A stretch of DNA of 64,000 nt from an uncultured Elusimicrobia bacterium (GCA_903879915.1 CAIRNJ010000101.1:61053-125052); one strand, 5' to 3'; numbered from the stretch's first letter, positions 19,619 through 28,455 are shown. Translations and numbers: made by a program. Notes: generated from the letters alone by a model not told the origin.

Positions 19619-19969
19619 TTACTCCACGCCCAGCAGTTCCACGTCGAAATGCAGCACCGCGTCGGGCGGGATCACGCCGCCCGCGCCCTTTTTTCCGTAG
19701 CCCAGCTCGGACGGTATGATTAGCTTGCGCTTGCCGCCTATCCTCATGCCGGCCACGCCCTCGTCCCAGCCCTTTATCACGCGGCCCGCGCCCAGCTTGA
19801 AAGTAAAAGGCTCCTTGCGGTCCACCGAGCTGTCGAATTTTTTCCCGTCGGGGAAAGTGCCGGTATAATGCACCGTCACGTCCTTGCCGCTCACCGCGGC
19901 GGGGCCTTCCCCTTCCACCACATCCACGTACTTCAGCCCCGATCTTAACACCACTTCGTCCTGAGCCAT
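19619..19969 (-). CDS. FKBP-type peptidyl-prolyl cis-trans isomerase
   Basis: 116 aa, a single FKBP domain without signal peptide, so cytosolic. [63 protein letters not shown] and the closing [12 protein letters not shown] are canonical, including the Tyr, Asp, Phe, Trp and Tyr residues that line the prolyl pocket. It accelerates proline isomerisation during protein folding. GGAGGG lies just upstream of the ATG. A TATCAT -10 box at 20019-20014 and its own terminator make it a single-gene unit. Confidence 0.95.
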   Translation of the reverse strand: MAQDEVVLRSGLKYVDVVEGEGPAAVSGKDVTVHYTGTFPDGKKFDSSVDRKEPFTFKLGAGRVIKGWDEGVAGMRIGGKRKLIIPSELGYGKKGAGGVIPPDAVLHFDVELLGVE

Positions 19970-20013
19970 GTTCCCTCCTGTATTTTTCCGGCGCGCCGGA
20001 GACCGCCATCGCT

Positions 20014-20019
20014 ATGATA
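20014..20019 (-). promoter_or_regulatory. probable -10 box (TATCAT) of the FKBP gene
   Basis: The minus strand reads TTTTAG then TATCAT about 45 bp before the FKBP ATG. The -35 position is poor (AAAAAG). The same TATCAT hexamer precedes the genes at 23577, 25265 and 27157. Confidence 0.45.
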
Positions 20020-20058
20020 CTAAAATACCGCGCCGGCTTTTTTGCACCGCGGCGCGAA

Positions 20059-20098
20059 CAAAAGACCCGGCGCCTTGCGGCGGCCGGGTCTTTTTTTT
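20059..20098. terminator. bidirectional intrinsic terminator
   Basis: GACCCGGC (20064-20071) pairs with GCCGGGTC (20083-20090); eight T residues follow on the plus side and an A-run precedes it, giving TTTTG on the minus side. On the minus strand it ends the 336-aa exported protein gene (stop at 20114). Confidence 0.85.
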
Positions 20099-20113
20099 AT
20101 TGCGTACGCTGAA

Positions 20114-21124
20114 TTACGGCAGGTCGAAGATCTCCATGGTGCTGGCCGAGGCGGACGAAGACAGCGGGCCGCGGCGGGTGAACTTCACGGTTATGGTGTA
20201 CTTGCCGGGCTTCGGCTTATCCAGCAGCTTGAGCGTGTAGGTCGGGGCCACGTCGAAGCTGGCCTGCGTCTTGATATTCAGGAAAGAATCCAGGATATCC
20301 TGTATCGGCGCGTTGGGGTCGATGACCGGAATGCGCATGCCGTCCACGGAGATATCTATCTTCTCCCCGTTGAAGTACCCGGCGCGGGCGTCGGACAGCG
20401 TCAGCATAAGCTCGCCGGAGGGCGCCACGCCGATGCTGGTCATCGACAGCTCTTTGCCGTCCGGGTTGGACGGCTTCTTGGCGCCCGGTGTCAGGCTGAA
20501 CTCCGTGGAGTCGGTGCCGAAGAAGGAGTCGTGGTCCTTGGAGGTCACGCTGTATTCGTACAGCATGCCGGCGGTGTCCAGGCGTACCGTTCTGGCCGAT
20601 TCAAGGCAGACCTTCAGCGATTCTTTTTCCCACGCTTCCAGCTTGCGGGGCCCGATGTTCACGGTAACTTTCCGGCTGATGTAATTGCCGGTGGGCCGGC
20701 AGTACTGGGTGCCGTTATGGTCGGTGTAGCAGTCGAAGCTCTGCTCTTCCTCGATAAGTTTCTCCGTGCGGGTGTTCGGGGTCTGCGCCGTGAACTCCCA
20801 GGTCTGGCAGTTCATGTCGGGATACACCGGTGAATAAGGATGAGGCATGGGCGGCGGATGCGGCGGGTTCCACGGCTGGGGCGGTTGAGGAGGAGGATAG
20901 CCGCCGGGGCCGGGATGATGGTCGCCGCCGGGACCCTGCTGCGGGCCGCCAGGGCCCTGGTGCGGGCCGCCGGGGCCCTGATGGCCGGGCTGCGGGCCGG
21001 GAGCCAGCGTACTTATCACGTCAAGGACGCCGCTGACACTCTTGTCGAAATCGGATTGCGCCGCGTACACTCCGGTCGAAAGCGACAGCGCCGCCGCTAT
21101 CGCAAGTAAACCTGAATATTTCAT
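20114..21124 (-). CDS. exported protein with Gly/Pro/His-rich repeat linker, function unknown
   Basis: 336 aa. A signal peptide (YSGLLAIAAALSLSTGVYA) is followed by a low-complexity linker at about 42-95 built from GPGGPHQ-like heptads and then PPQPPQPW-type proline runs. The rest, about 100-336, is a beta-rich domain with four Cys (NCQTWEF, FDCYTDHNGTQYC, KVCLESA) that could form disulfides outside the cytoplasm. It ends in a Ser-rich tail. The ribosome site GGGAGGG is strong. No known domain was recognised. It is a single-gene unit bounded by a terminator. Confidence 0.7.
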   Translation of the reverse strand: MKYSGLLAIAAALSLSTGVYAAQSDFDKSVSGVLDVISTLAPGPQPGHQGPGGPHQGPGGPQQGPGGDHHPGPGGYPPPQPPQPWNPPHPPPMPHPYSPVYPDMNCQTWEFTAQTPNTRTEKLIEEEQSFDCYTDHNGTQYCRPTGNYISRKVTVNIGPRKLEAWEKESLKVCLESARTVRLDTAGMLYEYSVTSKDHDSFFGTDSTEFSLTPGAKKPSNPDGKELSMTSIGVAPSGELMLTLSDARAGYFNGEKIDISVDGMRIPVIDPNAPIQDILDSFLNIKTQASFDVAPTYTLKLLDKPKPGKYTITVKFTRRGPLSSSASASTMEIFDLP

Positions 21125-21352
21125 AACCCTCCCTTTAGCTTAAACGCCTTCTGCTGCATCTTATTGATAGTCTAAACAAAACAAAGGAATTCCCAATAGA
21201 GGCAATAGGCCCAGCCGCCCGAGGTTTAATGGCCTAATGCCTCCTGGGCCTTTAAGGCCGGCGCGGCCGGCCGCGCAGGGCGGGTTTTACAGTGGAACCT
21301 TACTTTTGATAAGGTAATATACTGCATTATCAGAAAGGCGGAGGGAACATAT

Positions 21353-21943
21353 ATGACGAAAGATAAAATAAAAGCGCTGTTCTTAGCGGCCATGGCGGCG
21401 GGATTGGCCGCTCAGCCGGCAAAATTAGCTTTTGCGGCCGACGAGCCGTGCGCCTCCGACCGTATGAAGTTCTGCGCGGACGTAAAGCCGGGCGGCGGCC
21501 AGCTGCTGGACTGCCTGAACAGGAACGCGGCGAATCTGACGCCCTCCTGCAAGACGCAAGTAAATGAATTGAACGCTGCCATAGTGCCCGCCAGGCCCTG
21601 CGCGGCCGACCAGGACAAGTTCTGCAGGGACGTAAAACCCGGCGGCGGCAAACTGCTGGACTGCCTGAACAAGAACGCGGCGAACCTGACGGCCGCCTGC
21701 AAGGCGCAAGTGAAGGAATTGAACGCCGCCATTGTGCCCGCCAGGCCCTGCGCGGCCGACCAGGACAAGTTCTGCAGGGACGTAAAGCCCGGCGGCGGAC
21801 AGTTGCTGGACTGCCTTACCAGGAACGCGGCGAAGCTGGCGGCCCCGTGCAAAGCGCAGGTGGCGAAGCTGAACGCGGACGTCAAAGCCGCCGGCAAGCC
21901 CAAACAAGCGCCGGCCGCGCAGAAGAAGCCCGCGGCTAAATAA
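21353..21943 (+). CDS. exported Cys-rich repeat protein (three GLG1-type repeats)
   Basis: 196 aa. A signal peptide ending near AKLAFAA is followed by three 50-residue units of the pattern PCAADQDKFCRDVKPGGG...LLDCL...AANL...CKAQV, each with four Cys. This is the cysteine-rich repeat known from the Golgi protein GLG1/ESL-1 (PF00839), where the Cys form two disulfides per unit. The C-terminus is a Lys/Ala/Pro-rich tail. The ribosome site GGAGGG precedes the ATG, and a TATACT -10-like box lies at 21318. A larger relative is at 60932. The role in bacteria is unknown; envelope location is likely. Confidence 0.82.
   Translation: MTKDKIKALFLAAMAAGLAAQPAKLAFAADEPCASDRMKFCADVKPGGGQLLDCLNRNAANLTPSCKTQVNELNAAIVPARPCAADQDKFCRDVKPGGGKLLDCLNKNAANLTAACKAQVKELNAAIVPARPCAADQDKFCRDVKPGGGQLLDCLTRNAAKLAAPCKAQVAKLNADVKAAGKPKQAPAAQKKPAAK
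21441..21890 (+). repeat. three in-frame 150-bp tandem repeats
   Basis: Units start near 21441, 21591 and 21741. The second and third are nearly identical over most of their length (for example CCGCCAGGCCCTGCGCGG at 21590 and 21740), which points to recent duplication or gene conversion. They encode the Cys-rich protein repeats. Confidence 0.85.
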
Positions 21944-21954
21944 GCCCCGCGCAT

Positions 21955-21989
21955 TAAAAAAAGCCGCGGAGCTGGTCCGCGGCTTTTTT
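21955..21989. terminator. bidirectional intrinsic terminator
   Basis: AAGCCGCGGA (21961-21970) pairs with TCCGCGGCTT (21976-21985) around a 5-base loop, with A-run before and T-run after. It serves the Cys-rich gene on the plus strand and the antiporter gene on the minus strand. Confidence 0.9.
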
Positions 21990-22012
21990 ACGCCGGATAT
22001 ACGGACGGGCGC

Positions 22013-23488
22013 CTATCCTTTCTCTCCTCCGGCTTCGGTGGAGACCAGGTTCTTAAGCGTTTCCAGCGAAGCCTGGTCGCCCAGGGAGATAAGGATATCC
22101 CCTTTCAGCATTTCGGTCTCGCCGCTGGGGATCAGGTATTTGGAATCGCGGAAGATCAGCACTATCAGCGCCTCTTTAGGCACGCCCACTTCGAAAAGTT
22201 TCCTGCCGGCCGCCCGCGAGCCCGGCTGCACGATGAACTCCGTCATCTGCGCGTTTATATCGTAGCCGTCCTCCAGCGCTATCGGCGCCACCCTGGCCTC
22301 GGCCGCCGGCACCGCCAGCCCCAGCAGGCGCGCCGCGTACGCTATGGTGGTGCCCTGCAGCAGCGCCGAGGTGAGCACGCAGAAGAACACGATATTGAAG
22401 ATCAGGTCAGAGCCTTTCACGCCGGCTATCAGCGGAAAAGTGGCCAGCACGATGGGCGCGGCCCCGCGCAGCCCTACCCAGGAAATAAAAAGTTTTTCCC
22501 TGAACCCCAGCCTGAAAGGCGCCAGGGAAACGAACACGGCCAGCGGGCGCGCCACGAAGATCAGCACGAAAGAGATGGCCAGCCCTTTCCACGCCACCGG
22601 CGCCAGGCGCGACGGATAGACCAGCAGCCCCAGCGCGAGGAACATGGCTATCTGCATCAGCCAGGCTATGCCCTCGTGGAAATACAGCAGCGGCTTCTTG
22701 TGCAGGAAGCCGCGCCCCGCCATCACCAGCCCGGCCACGTAGACCGCCAGGAAGCCGTTGCCTTTCAGCAGCGCCGTGGCGTAATAAGTGAGCAGCACCA
22801 GCGCCAGCGTGAACACCGAATACAGCCCCTCGTAATCCAGGTCCAGCCGGTTTATGGCGTAAAGCATCAGGCGCGCCATCAGCCAGCCGGCCGCCAGGCC
22901 TATGCTCATCTCCAGCACGAAGGCCGGCAGCAGCAGGAAATAGCCCGCGCCGGACGCGGAGATAACGCCTATCATGCCGACCGTCAGGAAAACGGCCGTG
23001 GGATCGTTGCTGCCGGACTCCAGCTCCAGCAGGCCCCGCAGGCCGGGCCTGATGTTGGCGCTGCGCCCGCGCAGCGCGGCGAACACCGCCGCCGCGTCGG
23101 TGGAGGAAAGAACGGAGCCGAGCAGCAGGCCGGCGGGCAGGCTGAACCCCAGCGCAAAATGCGCGAACAGCCCCGCTACGAGCGCCGTAAATACCGTCCC
23201 CGCCACCGCCAGCGCGAGCCCCTCTTTCACCACGGGCTTCACCGCCTTGATATCGGTGCCCAGCCCGCCGGCGAAAAGTATTATGGACAGCGCCAGCACG
23301 CCGGCGGCCTTGGCCAGCGGGGCGTTGTCGAAATATACCCCGCCCAGGCCCTCCGAGCCGGCGAGCATGCCCATAACGATGAAGATCAGCAGCGCGGGCA
23401 GCCCTATCTTCGTAGAGGCTTTGCTGGCCAGCACGCTCACCGCTATCAGCAGCGCCGCGGCCGGGATAAGCTGTTCTATGCCTGTCAT
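22013..23488 (-). CDS. CPA1-type K+(Na+)/H+ antiporter with TrkA-C domain (CvrA/NhaP2-like)
   Basis: 491 aa. About twelve membrane helices occupy residues 5-385. GSVLSSTDAAAVFAALRG and LELESGSNDPTAVFLT are the CPA1 ion-site motifs, with the Asp of SNDP as the likely transport carboxylate. Residues 410-485 form a cytosolic regulatory TrkA-C domain (FIVQPGSRAAGRKLFEVGVPKEALIVLIFR...LIPSGETEMLKGDILISLG), as in CvrA/NhaP2. The protein would exchange cytosolic K+ or Na+ for protons. The start at 23488 is followed by a clean first helix. It is transcribed alone, divergent from the response regulator. Confidence 0.9.
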   Translation of the reverse strand: MTGIEQLIPAAALLIAVSVLASKASTKIGLPALLIFIVMGMLAGSEGLGGVYFDNAPLAKAAGVLALSIILFAGGLGTDIKAVKPVVKEGLALAVAGTVFTALVAGLFAHFALGFSLPAGLLLGSVLSSTDAAAVFAALRGRSANIRPGLRGLLELESGSNDPTAVFLTVGMIGVISASGAGYFLLLPAFVLEMSIGLAAGWLMARLMLYAINRLDLDYEGLYSVFTLALVLLTYYATALLKGNGFLAVYVAGLVMAGRGFLHKKPLLYFHEGIAWLMQIAMFLALGLLVYPSRLAPVAWKGLAISFVLIFVARPLAVFVSLAPFRLGFREKLFISWVGLRGAAPIVLATFPLIAGVKGSDLIFNIVFFCVLTSALLQGTTIAYAARLLGLAVPAAEARVAPIALEDGYDINAQMTEFIVQPGSRAAGRKLFEVGVPKEALIVLIFRDSKYLIPSGETEMLKGDILISLGDQASLETLKNLVSTEAGGEKG

Positions 23489-23576
23489 CAGGGAAGAATT
23501 TTAGCAATTATGAATATTAAAAAACGCGCCGGCTTTTTGTATCATGGTCATAAGGGGAGATCTCACGCTGCCGCAT

Positions 23577-24269
23577 ATGTCCAAAAAAATACTGCTGGTG
23601 GACGACGAACGCCATGTACTGGAAGTAATGCGCTATTACCTCGAGAACCACGGGTTCACAGTGATCTTCACGGACAGCAGCTCCGAGGCCCTGCTGCTGG
23701 CGCGGGAGGCGCGGCCCGACCTGGTACTGACCGACGCGGACATGCCGGGGCTGGACGGGTTCGGGCTGTGCAAAGCGGTCAAAAGTCTGGCCGACCGGCC
23801 GCCGGTGCCGGTAATAATCATGTCCGGCAGAAAAACCTCCGACGGGGACATCATCTCCGGCTACGACGGGGGCGCGGACGAATACCTTTTAAAACCCCTT
23901 TCCTTCCCGGTGCTGGTCGCCATAATCAACGCGGTGCTGCGGCGCTACAGCGCCTGCGCGCAGGACAATTCCGCCCGGGTCAGCACGCTGGGGATGGTCA
24001 TAGACCCCGCCGCGCGCACCGTGCTGGTGGACAACAAGCCCGCGCCGCTTACCCGCAAAGAGTTCGACCTGCTGGCCCTGCTGCTGGAGAAAGAGAACCG
24101 CGTGCTGAGCGTGCCCTACATACTGGAAACGGTCTGGGGCTACGACACGGCCAGCTACAACGATCCCCATACCGTGGAAGTGCATATCTATTCGCTCAGA
24201 AAAAAACTGGGGCCCGCCATAGCCGCCCATATAGTGAGCGTCATGGGGCACGGCTATAAATTCGAATAA
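23577..24269 (+). CDS. OmpR-family response regulator
   Basis: 230 aa. The receiver domain begins KKILLVDDERHVLEVM, with the acidic pair at residues 9-10 and the phospho-acceptor Asp in LVLTDADMPGLDG; TSG-type and Lys positions are MSGRKTS and YLLKPL. The winged-helix DNA-binding domain is at about 130-230 (LTRKEFDLLALLLEKENRVLS ... DPHTVEVHIYSLRKKLG ... VMGHGYKFE). The start at 23577 is preferred over 23544, because the -10 box at 23540 overlaps the latter. No kinase gene is adjacent, so the partner is elsewhere. Confidence 0.9.
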   Translation: MSKKILLVDDERHVLEVMRYYLENHGFTVIFTDSSSEALLLAREARPDLVLTDADMPGLDGFGLCKAVKSLADRPPVPVIIMSGRKTSDGDIISGYDGGADEYLLKPLSFPVLVAIINAVLRRYSACAQDNSARVSTLGMVIDPAARTVLVDNKPAPLTRKEFDLLALLLEKENRVLSVPYILETVWGYDTASYNDPHTVEVHIYSLRKKLGPAIAAHIVSVMGHGYKFE

Positions 24270-24381
24270 ACCTCCCTCCCGCCGCCTTTAAGAACCCATA
24301 TTTGAGCAGGATTTGAACCGGTTTTGATGAGGATCTTAGACCGTTAGCGTATACCATTACTATAAGGCTGGAGGCGGTGTT

Positions 24382-25164
24382 ATGACAGCCGGCTTTTCAT
24401 GGTGCGTACGTTTCGCGGTAGCGGCCCTGGGCGCCGCGCTGCTACTGTTATGCAGCGCGGCGCCGTGCTTTGCCGGGGAATATGAAAGGGCGGCCGGGCA
24501 GCTGGTGAAAGCCGCCGGCGAAAGAGGCTTCAACCGGCTGGCCATCAGCAGTTTCACCGCCAGGGACCAGGCCGCGCCCGGGGAGGCCGCGCAGGCGCAG
24601 CAGCGCCTGTCCGAAACGCTTTACAGTATGCCCGGCGTAGGCGTGATGGACGCCCCGGTGCTGGAAAAGATGCGGGAGCGCGGCCGCCTGTGGGCGCAGG
24701 TGCTGGTAAGGGGGCAGGTCTACAGGACCAGCGCGGGCCTGTTCCTGGTGATAAAAACGTTCGACCTGAGCACCGGGCGCCCCATGGGGATAATGCAGAT
24801 AAACGCCGGCGTGGAGCCCGACAACTTCCCCCGTGACCTGCGCGACGCCCCCGGCGGCCTGAAGGATTCCGCCTGCGCCAAAGCTTCCGATGAGCTGCTC
24901 ACGGCTAACCTGGCCGCCGTCGACCAGAAGGCGCGATACTGGGCCGCCCGGGCGCGCGAGCCCGGCTTCTCCTACTCCGGGCTGGACCGGGCGCCGGGCA
25001 GCGAGCTGAAGGATTACGCGACGCAGCAGAAATTCTACGCGCTGCTCAACGACTACTACGGGCAGGACGCCCCGGTCACGCTTACGCCGGCCGAGCGGAC
25101 CGGCCTTAAGGAACTGATGGAAAAGGAGACCGCTTTCCGGCGCGACTGCCCGGAGGCGCGGTAA
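24382..25164 (+). CDS. exported protein with FlgO/CsgG-like fold
   Basis: 260 aa. A signal peptide (RFAVAALGAALLLLCSAAPCFAG) is followed by a domain that begins FNRLAISSFTARD and continues with QRLSETLYSMPGVGVMDAPVLEKM and VLVRGQVYRTSAGLFLVIKTFDLSTGRPMG. That strand-helix order matches FlgO/CsgG-type outer-membrane proteins, by eye. The Cys near the end of the signal (APCFA) could be a lipobox-like site but is not a good one. GGAGG precedes the ATG at 24382. No partner gene is adjacent. Confidence 0.65.
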   Translation: MTAGFSWCVRFAVAALGAALLLLCSAAPCFAGEYERAAGQLVKAAGERGFNRLAISSFTARDQAAPGEAAQAQQRLSETLYSMPGVGVMDAPVLEKMRERGRLWAQVLVRGQVYRTSAGLFLVIKTFDLSTGRPMGIMQINAGVEPDNFPRDLRDAPGGLKDSACAKASDELLTANLAAVDQKARYWAARAREPGFSYSGLDRAPGSELKDYATQQKFYALLNDYYGQDAPVTLTPAERTGLKELMEKETAFRRDCPEAR

Positions 25165-25192
25165 GTTCCGGGCCGCGGGTTTTCGCCGGCTT

Positions 25193-25221
25193 TTTCAAAG
25201 CCGTTCCGCTTTTGGTATCAT
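25193..25221 (+). promoter_or_regulatory. probable promoter (TTTCAA, 17 bp, TATCAT)
   Basis: -35 TTTCAA (25193-25198) and -10 TATCAT (25216-25221) are spaced 17 bp. They lie 44 bp before the start of the thioredoxin-fusion membrane protein and after the stop of the FlgO-like gene. Confidence 0.6.
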
Positions 25222-25264
25222 AGCGGAGCGGCTTTTCCGCGCTTAGTTTCGGACCGAAAAAACG

Positions 25265-27064
25265 ATGATGCCGGAATATTTCCTTTACCTCACCCTTGTC
25301 CTCGCCTGGGCCCTTAACATTTATTTTTTCTGCCGTTTCGCCGCGCGGTGGCATAAGAGCGAGCCCGCGCCCGCCAAAGCCTGGGGCGCGCTGGCCGCGG
25401 TCTGCCTGCCGGCCCTCGCCGTCGCTTTTTTCCTGGCCGCGCGCGGCGGCAGCGGCAGCGACCAGGACCTCCTCTGCCTCGGCGCTAAATTCCTCCGCTC
25501 CGGCCTTAAACGCGTCTTCGAGCTCAGGGAGGTCGCGCCGCTGCTCACCGACCAGCTGACGGACGCGCTCAGCGGCTATTCGCTGCGCGCCCTCCTGTGG
25601 AAGAACCGCCTGCTTTTTTCGGCCTCCGCGTTCCTGTTCTTCTCCGGGCTGCGCCGGCTGGGCGCCGGGCTCGCGGTCAGCTTTCTCGCCTCCGCTTTCC
25701 TTTTCTGGAACTTCCTGGCCCCGCTCAACGCCAACACGTTCTCCACCACCGCCCCGAACCTGTTCATCTGGCTGCTGGCGCTGACCGCGCTGTTCGACGC
25801 GCATATGAGCGCCGAGATCGGCGGCCGGCAGCTGGCCTGGATACTCGCCTCCGCCCTGCTCACCGCGTGCGGGCGCCCGGAATTCCTTCCGGTGAACCTG
25901 GCCCTGCTGGCCCTCTCGGCCGCGGCCAGGCCCGCGGCCTGGAAAAAATGCCTCAGCGCCCCGGCGGCCCGCTGGCTGCTGCCCGCGGCGGCCTGCGTCG
26001 CGGCCGCCTGGACCCCGCATTTCCTCGGTACGGCGGGCGCCGGCTCCGCTCCCGCGCCCTGGGTGTTCCCGCTGAAGGGCCTGTTCTACCGGGCCGGCGC
26101 CGCGCAGGCGCCCGTCGCCTATCCGCTGCAGTTCATGCGCCACCAGCTTTATTTTTTCCTGCCGTTCGCCTACCTTTTCGCGCTGGCCGCCGCGGGCCTG
26201 CTGGCAATGACCGCCGGTAAACCGGAGCGCTGGCGCCGGCGGGCCGCGGGAGCCGCCGCGCTGCTGACGGCGGGCTACGCCTGGCTGAATTTTTCCGCCG
26301 CCCTGCGGCTCAACGCCGCGCGCAGCCCCGGCGACCTGGAGCTGGAATTCCTCTCCGGCGCGCAGCGCGCCTGGGTCACCGGCTGCAGCATTTATTCTTC
26401 CGACGAGCAGCCTGCCCGCGCGGCCGTCCTGAAAAAATATTTTGCTTTCACCGACCTGTGCGGGAACTGCGCGGACGCCTGCCGGCCGGCCCCGGAGAAC
26501 TGCGTGCTGGAATACCGGCCCCCGTCCGGGACCTCCCCCGCGCCGGCCCTGGCGAAGATGGACGCCAAGGCCATACTCGGCGTTAAGGCAGCCTGCCCCG
26601 GGGCCGGCAAGCCCGGCCCGGCGCCGCGCGCCGCCGCCCCGGAAAAGCCGACCACCGGCTACGGGGAGTCCTACGACCCCTGGCGCGATATCGGCGCCGA
26701 TATCAGGAGCGCCCGGGCTGCGGCCAAAGCCTCCGGCCGGCGCGTACTGGTGCTGGTGGGCGGCGACTGGTGCAGCTGGTGCGCCACCATGGAGGGGCTG
26801 TTCGGCAAAAATCCCGACCTCAAAGCTTTTCTCGGCGCGAACTTCATAAAAGTGAAGGCCTATTACAATCCTTCCGAGATGCCGCTGCCCGCCGCGCTGG
26901 CGGGCTACCCGGCCATGCCCGGCTACCCCCACATCTACGTCCTTAACGCCGACGGGACCGTGTTCGAATCCCGGGACACCACCACGCTCGAGAACGGCTC
27001 CGGCGGCTACGACAGGGAGAAATTCCTCGCTTTCCTGAAAAAAGCCGCCCCGCCGGCGAAATAG
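25265..27064 (+). CDS. multi-pass membrane protein fused to a C-terminal thioredoxin-like domain
   Basis: 599 aa. Residues 1-345 contain about nine hydrophobic segments (YFLYLTLVLAWALNIYFFCRF, ALAAVCLPALAVAFFLAA, LFIWLLALTALF and others). Residues 375-425 hold a Cys cluster (TDLCGNCADACRPAPENCVLEY). From about 455 the soluble tail is a thioredoxin-7-type fold with VLVLVGGDWCSWCATMEGLF (CxxC near residue 503) and the cis-proline region GYPHIYVLNADG. The tail should reduce or isomerise disulfides if it lies outside the membrane. ATG codons at 25265 and 25268 are both usable. The fusion of these parts is unusual; the membrane part may be GT-C-like. Confidence 0.7.
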   Translation: MMPEYFLYLTLVLAWALNIYFFCRFAARWHKSEPAPAKAWGALAAVCLPALAVAFFLAARGGSGSDQDLLCLGAKFLRSGLKRVFELREVAPLLTDQLTDALSGYSLRALLWKNRLLFSASAFLFFSGLRRLGAGLAVSFLASAFLFWNFLAPLNANTFSTTAPNLFIWLLALTALFDAHMSAEIGGRQLAWILASALLTACGRPEFLPVNLALLALSAAARPAAWKKCLSAPAARWLLPAAACVAAAWTPHFLGTAGAGSAPAPWVFPLKGLFYRAGAAQAPVAYPLQFMRHQLYFFLPFAYLFALAAAGLLAMTAGKPERWRRRAAGAAALLTAGYAWLNFSAALRLNAARSPGDLELEFLSGAQRAWVTGCSIYSSDEQPARAAVLKKYFAFTDLCGNCADACRPAPENCVLEYRPPSGTSPAPALAKMDAKAILGVKAACPGAGKPGPAPRAAAPEKPTTGYGESYDPWRDIGADIRSARAAAKASGRRVLVLVGGDWCSWCATMEGLFGKNPDLKAFLGANFIKVKAYYNPSEMPLPAALAGYPAMPGYPHIYVLNADGTVFESRDTTTLENGSGGYDREKFLAFLKKAAPPAK

Positions 27065-27093
27065 CCGGGCGGACAAGCCTCCGGCAAGTTTTG

Positions 27094-27099
27094 TATCAT
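27094..27099 (+). promoter_or_regulatory. probable -10 box (TATCAT) of gsk
   Basis: TTTTG then TATCAT lies 58 bp before the gsk ATG. With 18-bp spacing the -35 would be CGGACA (27070-27075). Weak but it repeats the TATCAT seen before three other genes in this window. Confidence 0.45.
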
Positions 27100-27156
27100 A
27101 CCCTCAGCGCCGCCCGCCGTTCGCGGGGCGGCCCGCGCCATAAATTTTAAAGCCAC

Positions 27157-28455
27157 ATGAAATTCCCAGGAAAAAGAAAGAACAAACATTACTTCCCGGT
27201 CACCGAGAAAGGGCGCGAGAGCGCCGACCCGCATTTCCTGCAGACCGAGCCGTTCTACCTGGCGGGCATCGACCAGCTGCTGGTGGACATCGAATGCTCC
27301 GTGGAGCCGGAATTCCTGCCCCGCTTCCGGCTGAAAAAAGGCGAGTCGCAGATCCTCGAGGACGGCGTGGCCGAGGCCATCTACCAGGAACTGAAGGCGG
27401 GAGGCAGGATACTGGGCGAATACGCCGGCGGCTCGGTGGGCAACACCCTGCACAACTATTCGGTGCTGTCCGAAGAACGCTCGGTGGCCCTCGGCGCCAT
27501 CACGCGCAACATCACGGTGGGCGACTACGCCTTCAAATACATCCGCAACACCAGCGCCAAAGTGGACCTGTCCTATCTCCAGCCTTCGGACAATCCCATG
27601 GGCCGCGCCATGTGCTTCGTCACCCCCGACGGGGAACGCACCTTCGGCATCAGCAAAGGCTGCATGAACGACCTGGCCCCGGAATTCATCCCGGCGGACG
27701 TGATAGAGAAGGCCTCGGCCCTGCTCATCTCGGCCTATATCCTGCGCGACGAGGGCGACCCCATTTTTAATTCCACGGTAAAGGCCTGCGGGCTGGCCCT
27801 GAAGGCGAAGGTGCCGGTGGTGATGACGCTGGGCACCAGTTCGCTGATAGATTCCCGGCGGGATTTTTTCCGGGATTTCATAAAGAAATACGTGGCCTGC
27901 GTGGCCATGAACGACCTCGAGGCGCTGGCCCTTACCGGCTTCAGCGACCCGCTGCTGGCCGCGCGGGACGTGCTGGACCTGGCCGATTTCGCGCTGCTTA
28001 CCGTGGGCGCGCACGGGCTTTACCTGGCCGGGCACGTGGACGAGCAGTTCGCCAGAAGGACCACCTACAAGCTGCATACCAAATCCATAGTGGACTACAA
28101 CATGTACGAGTTCAGCCGCCCGATGCGCAAAAGCGACTGCGCCAAGCCCCTGAAGATCTACACACATATCAACCCGTTCATGGGCGGCCCGCGGGTGATA
28201 AAGAACACCAACGGCGCCGGCGACGGCGCGCTGGCGGCGCTGCTGCACGATCTCAGCGCCCGCAAGTACCACCAGGCCAAAGTGCCGAATTCGCCCAAGA
28301 ACCTGGAAAATTCCCTGACCTACTCTTCCCTGTCGCAGATCTCGAAATACGCCAACCGCGTGAGCTTCGAGGTGCTGGCGCAGAACTCCCCGCGCCTGAT
28401 GCGCGCCCTGCCCGAAAGGGAGGACAACCTGCAGGAAGCGTACTGGGACACCTGA
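27157..28455 (+). CDS. gsk: inosine-guanosine kinase
   Basis: 432 aa, the length of Escherichia coli Gsk. From memory of that protein the match is unusually close from end to end: MKFPGKRKNKHYFPV at the start, AGGSVGNTLHNYSVL, SADPH-type variable loop, then NTNGAGDGALAALLHD (the ribokinase-family anion hole and catalytic Asp at about 352-361) and the closing LPEREDNLQEAYWD. It belongs to the PfkB family and phosphorylates inosine or guanosine to IMP or GMP in purine salvage. The protein is cytosolic and transcribed alone. The near-enteric sequence in this setting suggests transfer or strong conservation. Confidence 0.93.
   Translation: MKFPGKRKNKHYFPVTEKGRESADPHFLQTEPFYLAGIDQLLVDIECSVEPEFLPRFRLKKGESQILEDGVAEAIYQELKAGGRILGEYAGGSVGNTLHNYSVLSEERSVALGAITRNITVGDYAFKYIRNTSAKVDLSYLQPSDNPMGRAMCFVTPDGERTFGISKGCMNDLAPEFIPADVIEKASALLISAYILRDEGDPIFNSTVKACGLALKAKVPVVMTLGTSSLIDSRRDFFRDFIKKYVACVAMNDLEALALTGFSDPLLAARDVLDLADFALLTVGAHGLYLAGHVDEQFARRTTYKLHTKSIVDYNMYEFSRPMRKSDCAKPLKIYTHINPFMGGPRVIKNTNGAGDGALAALLHDLSARKYHQAKVPNSPKNLENSLTYSSLSQISKYANRVSFEVLAQNSPRLMRALPEREDNLQEAYWDT

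Noticed and set aside
25106..27076. 656-codon minus-strand frame
   Set aside because: Antisense to the thioredoxin-fusion membrane protein; Gly/Arg/Gln-rich without any motif.
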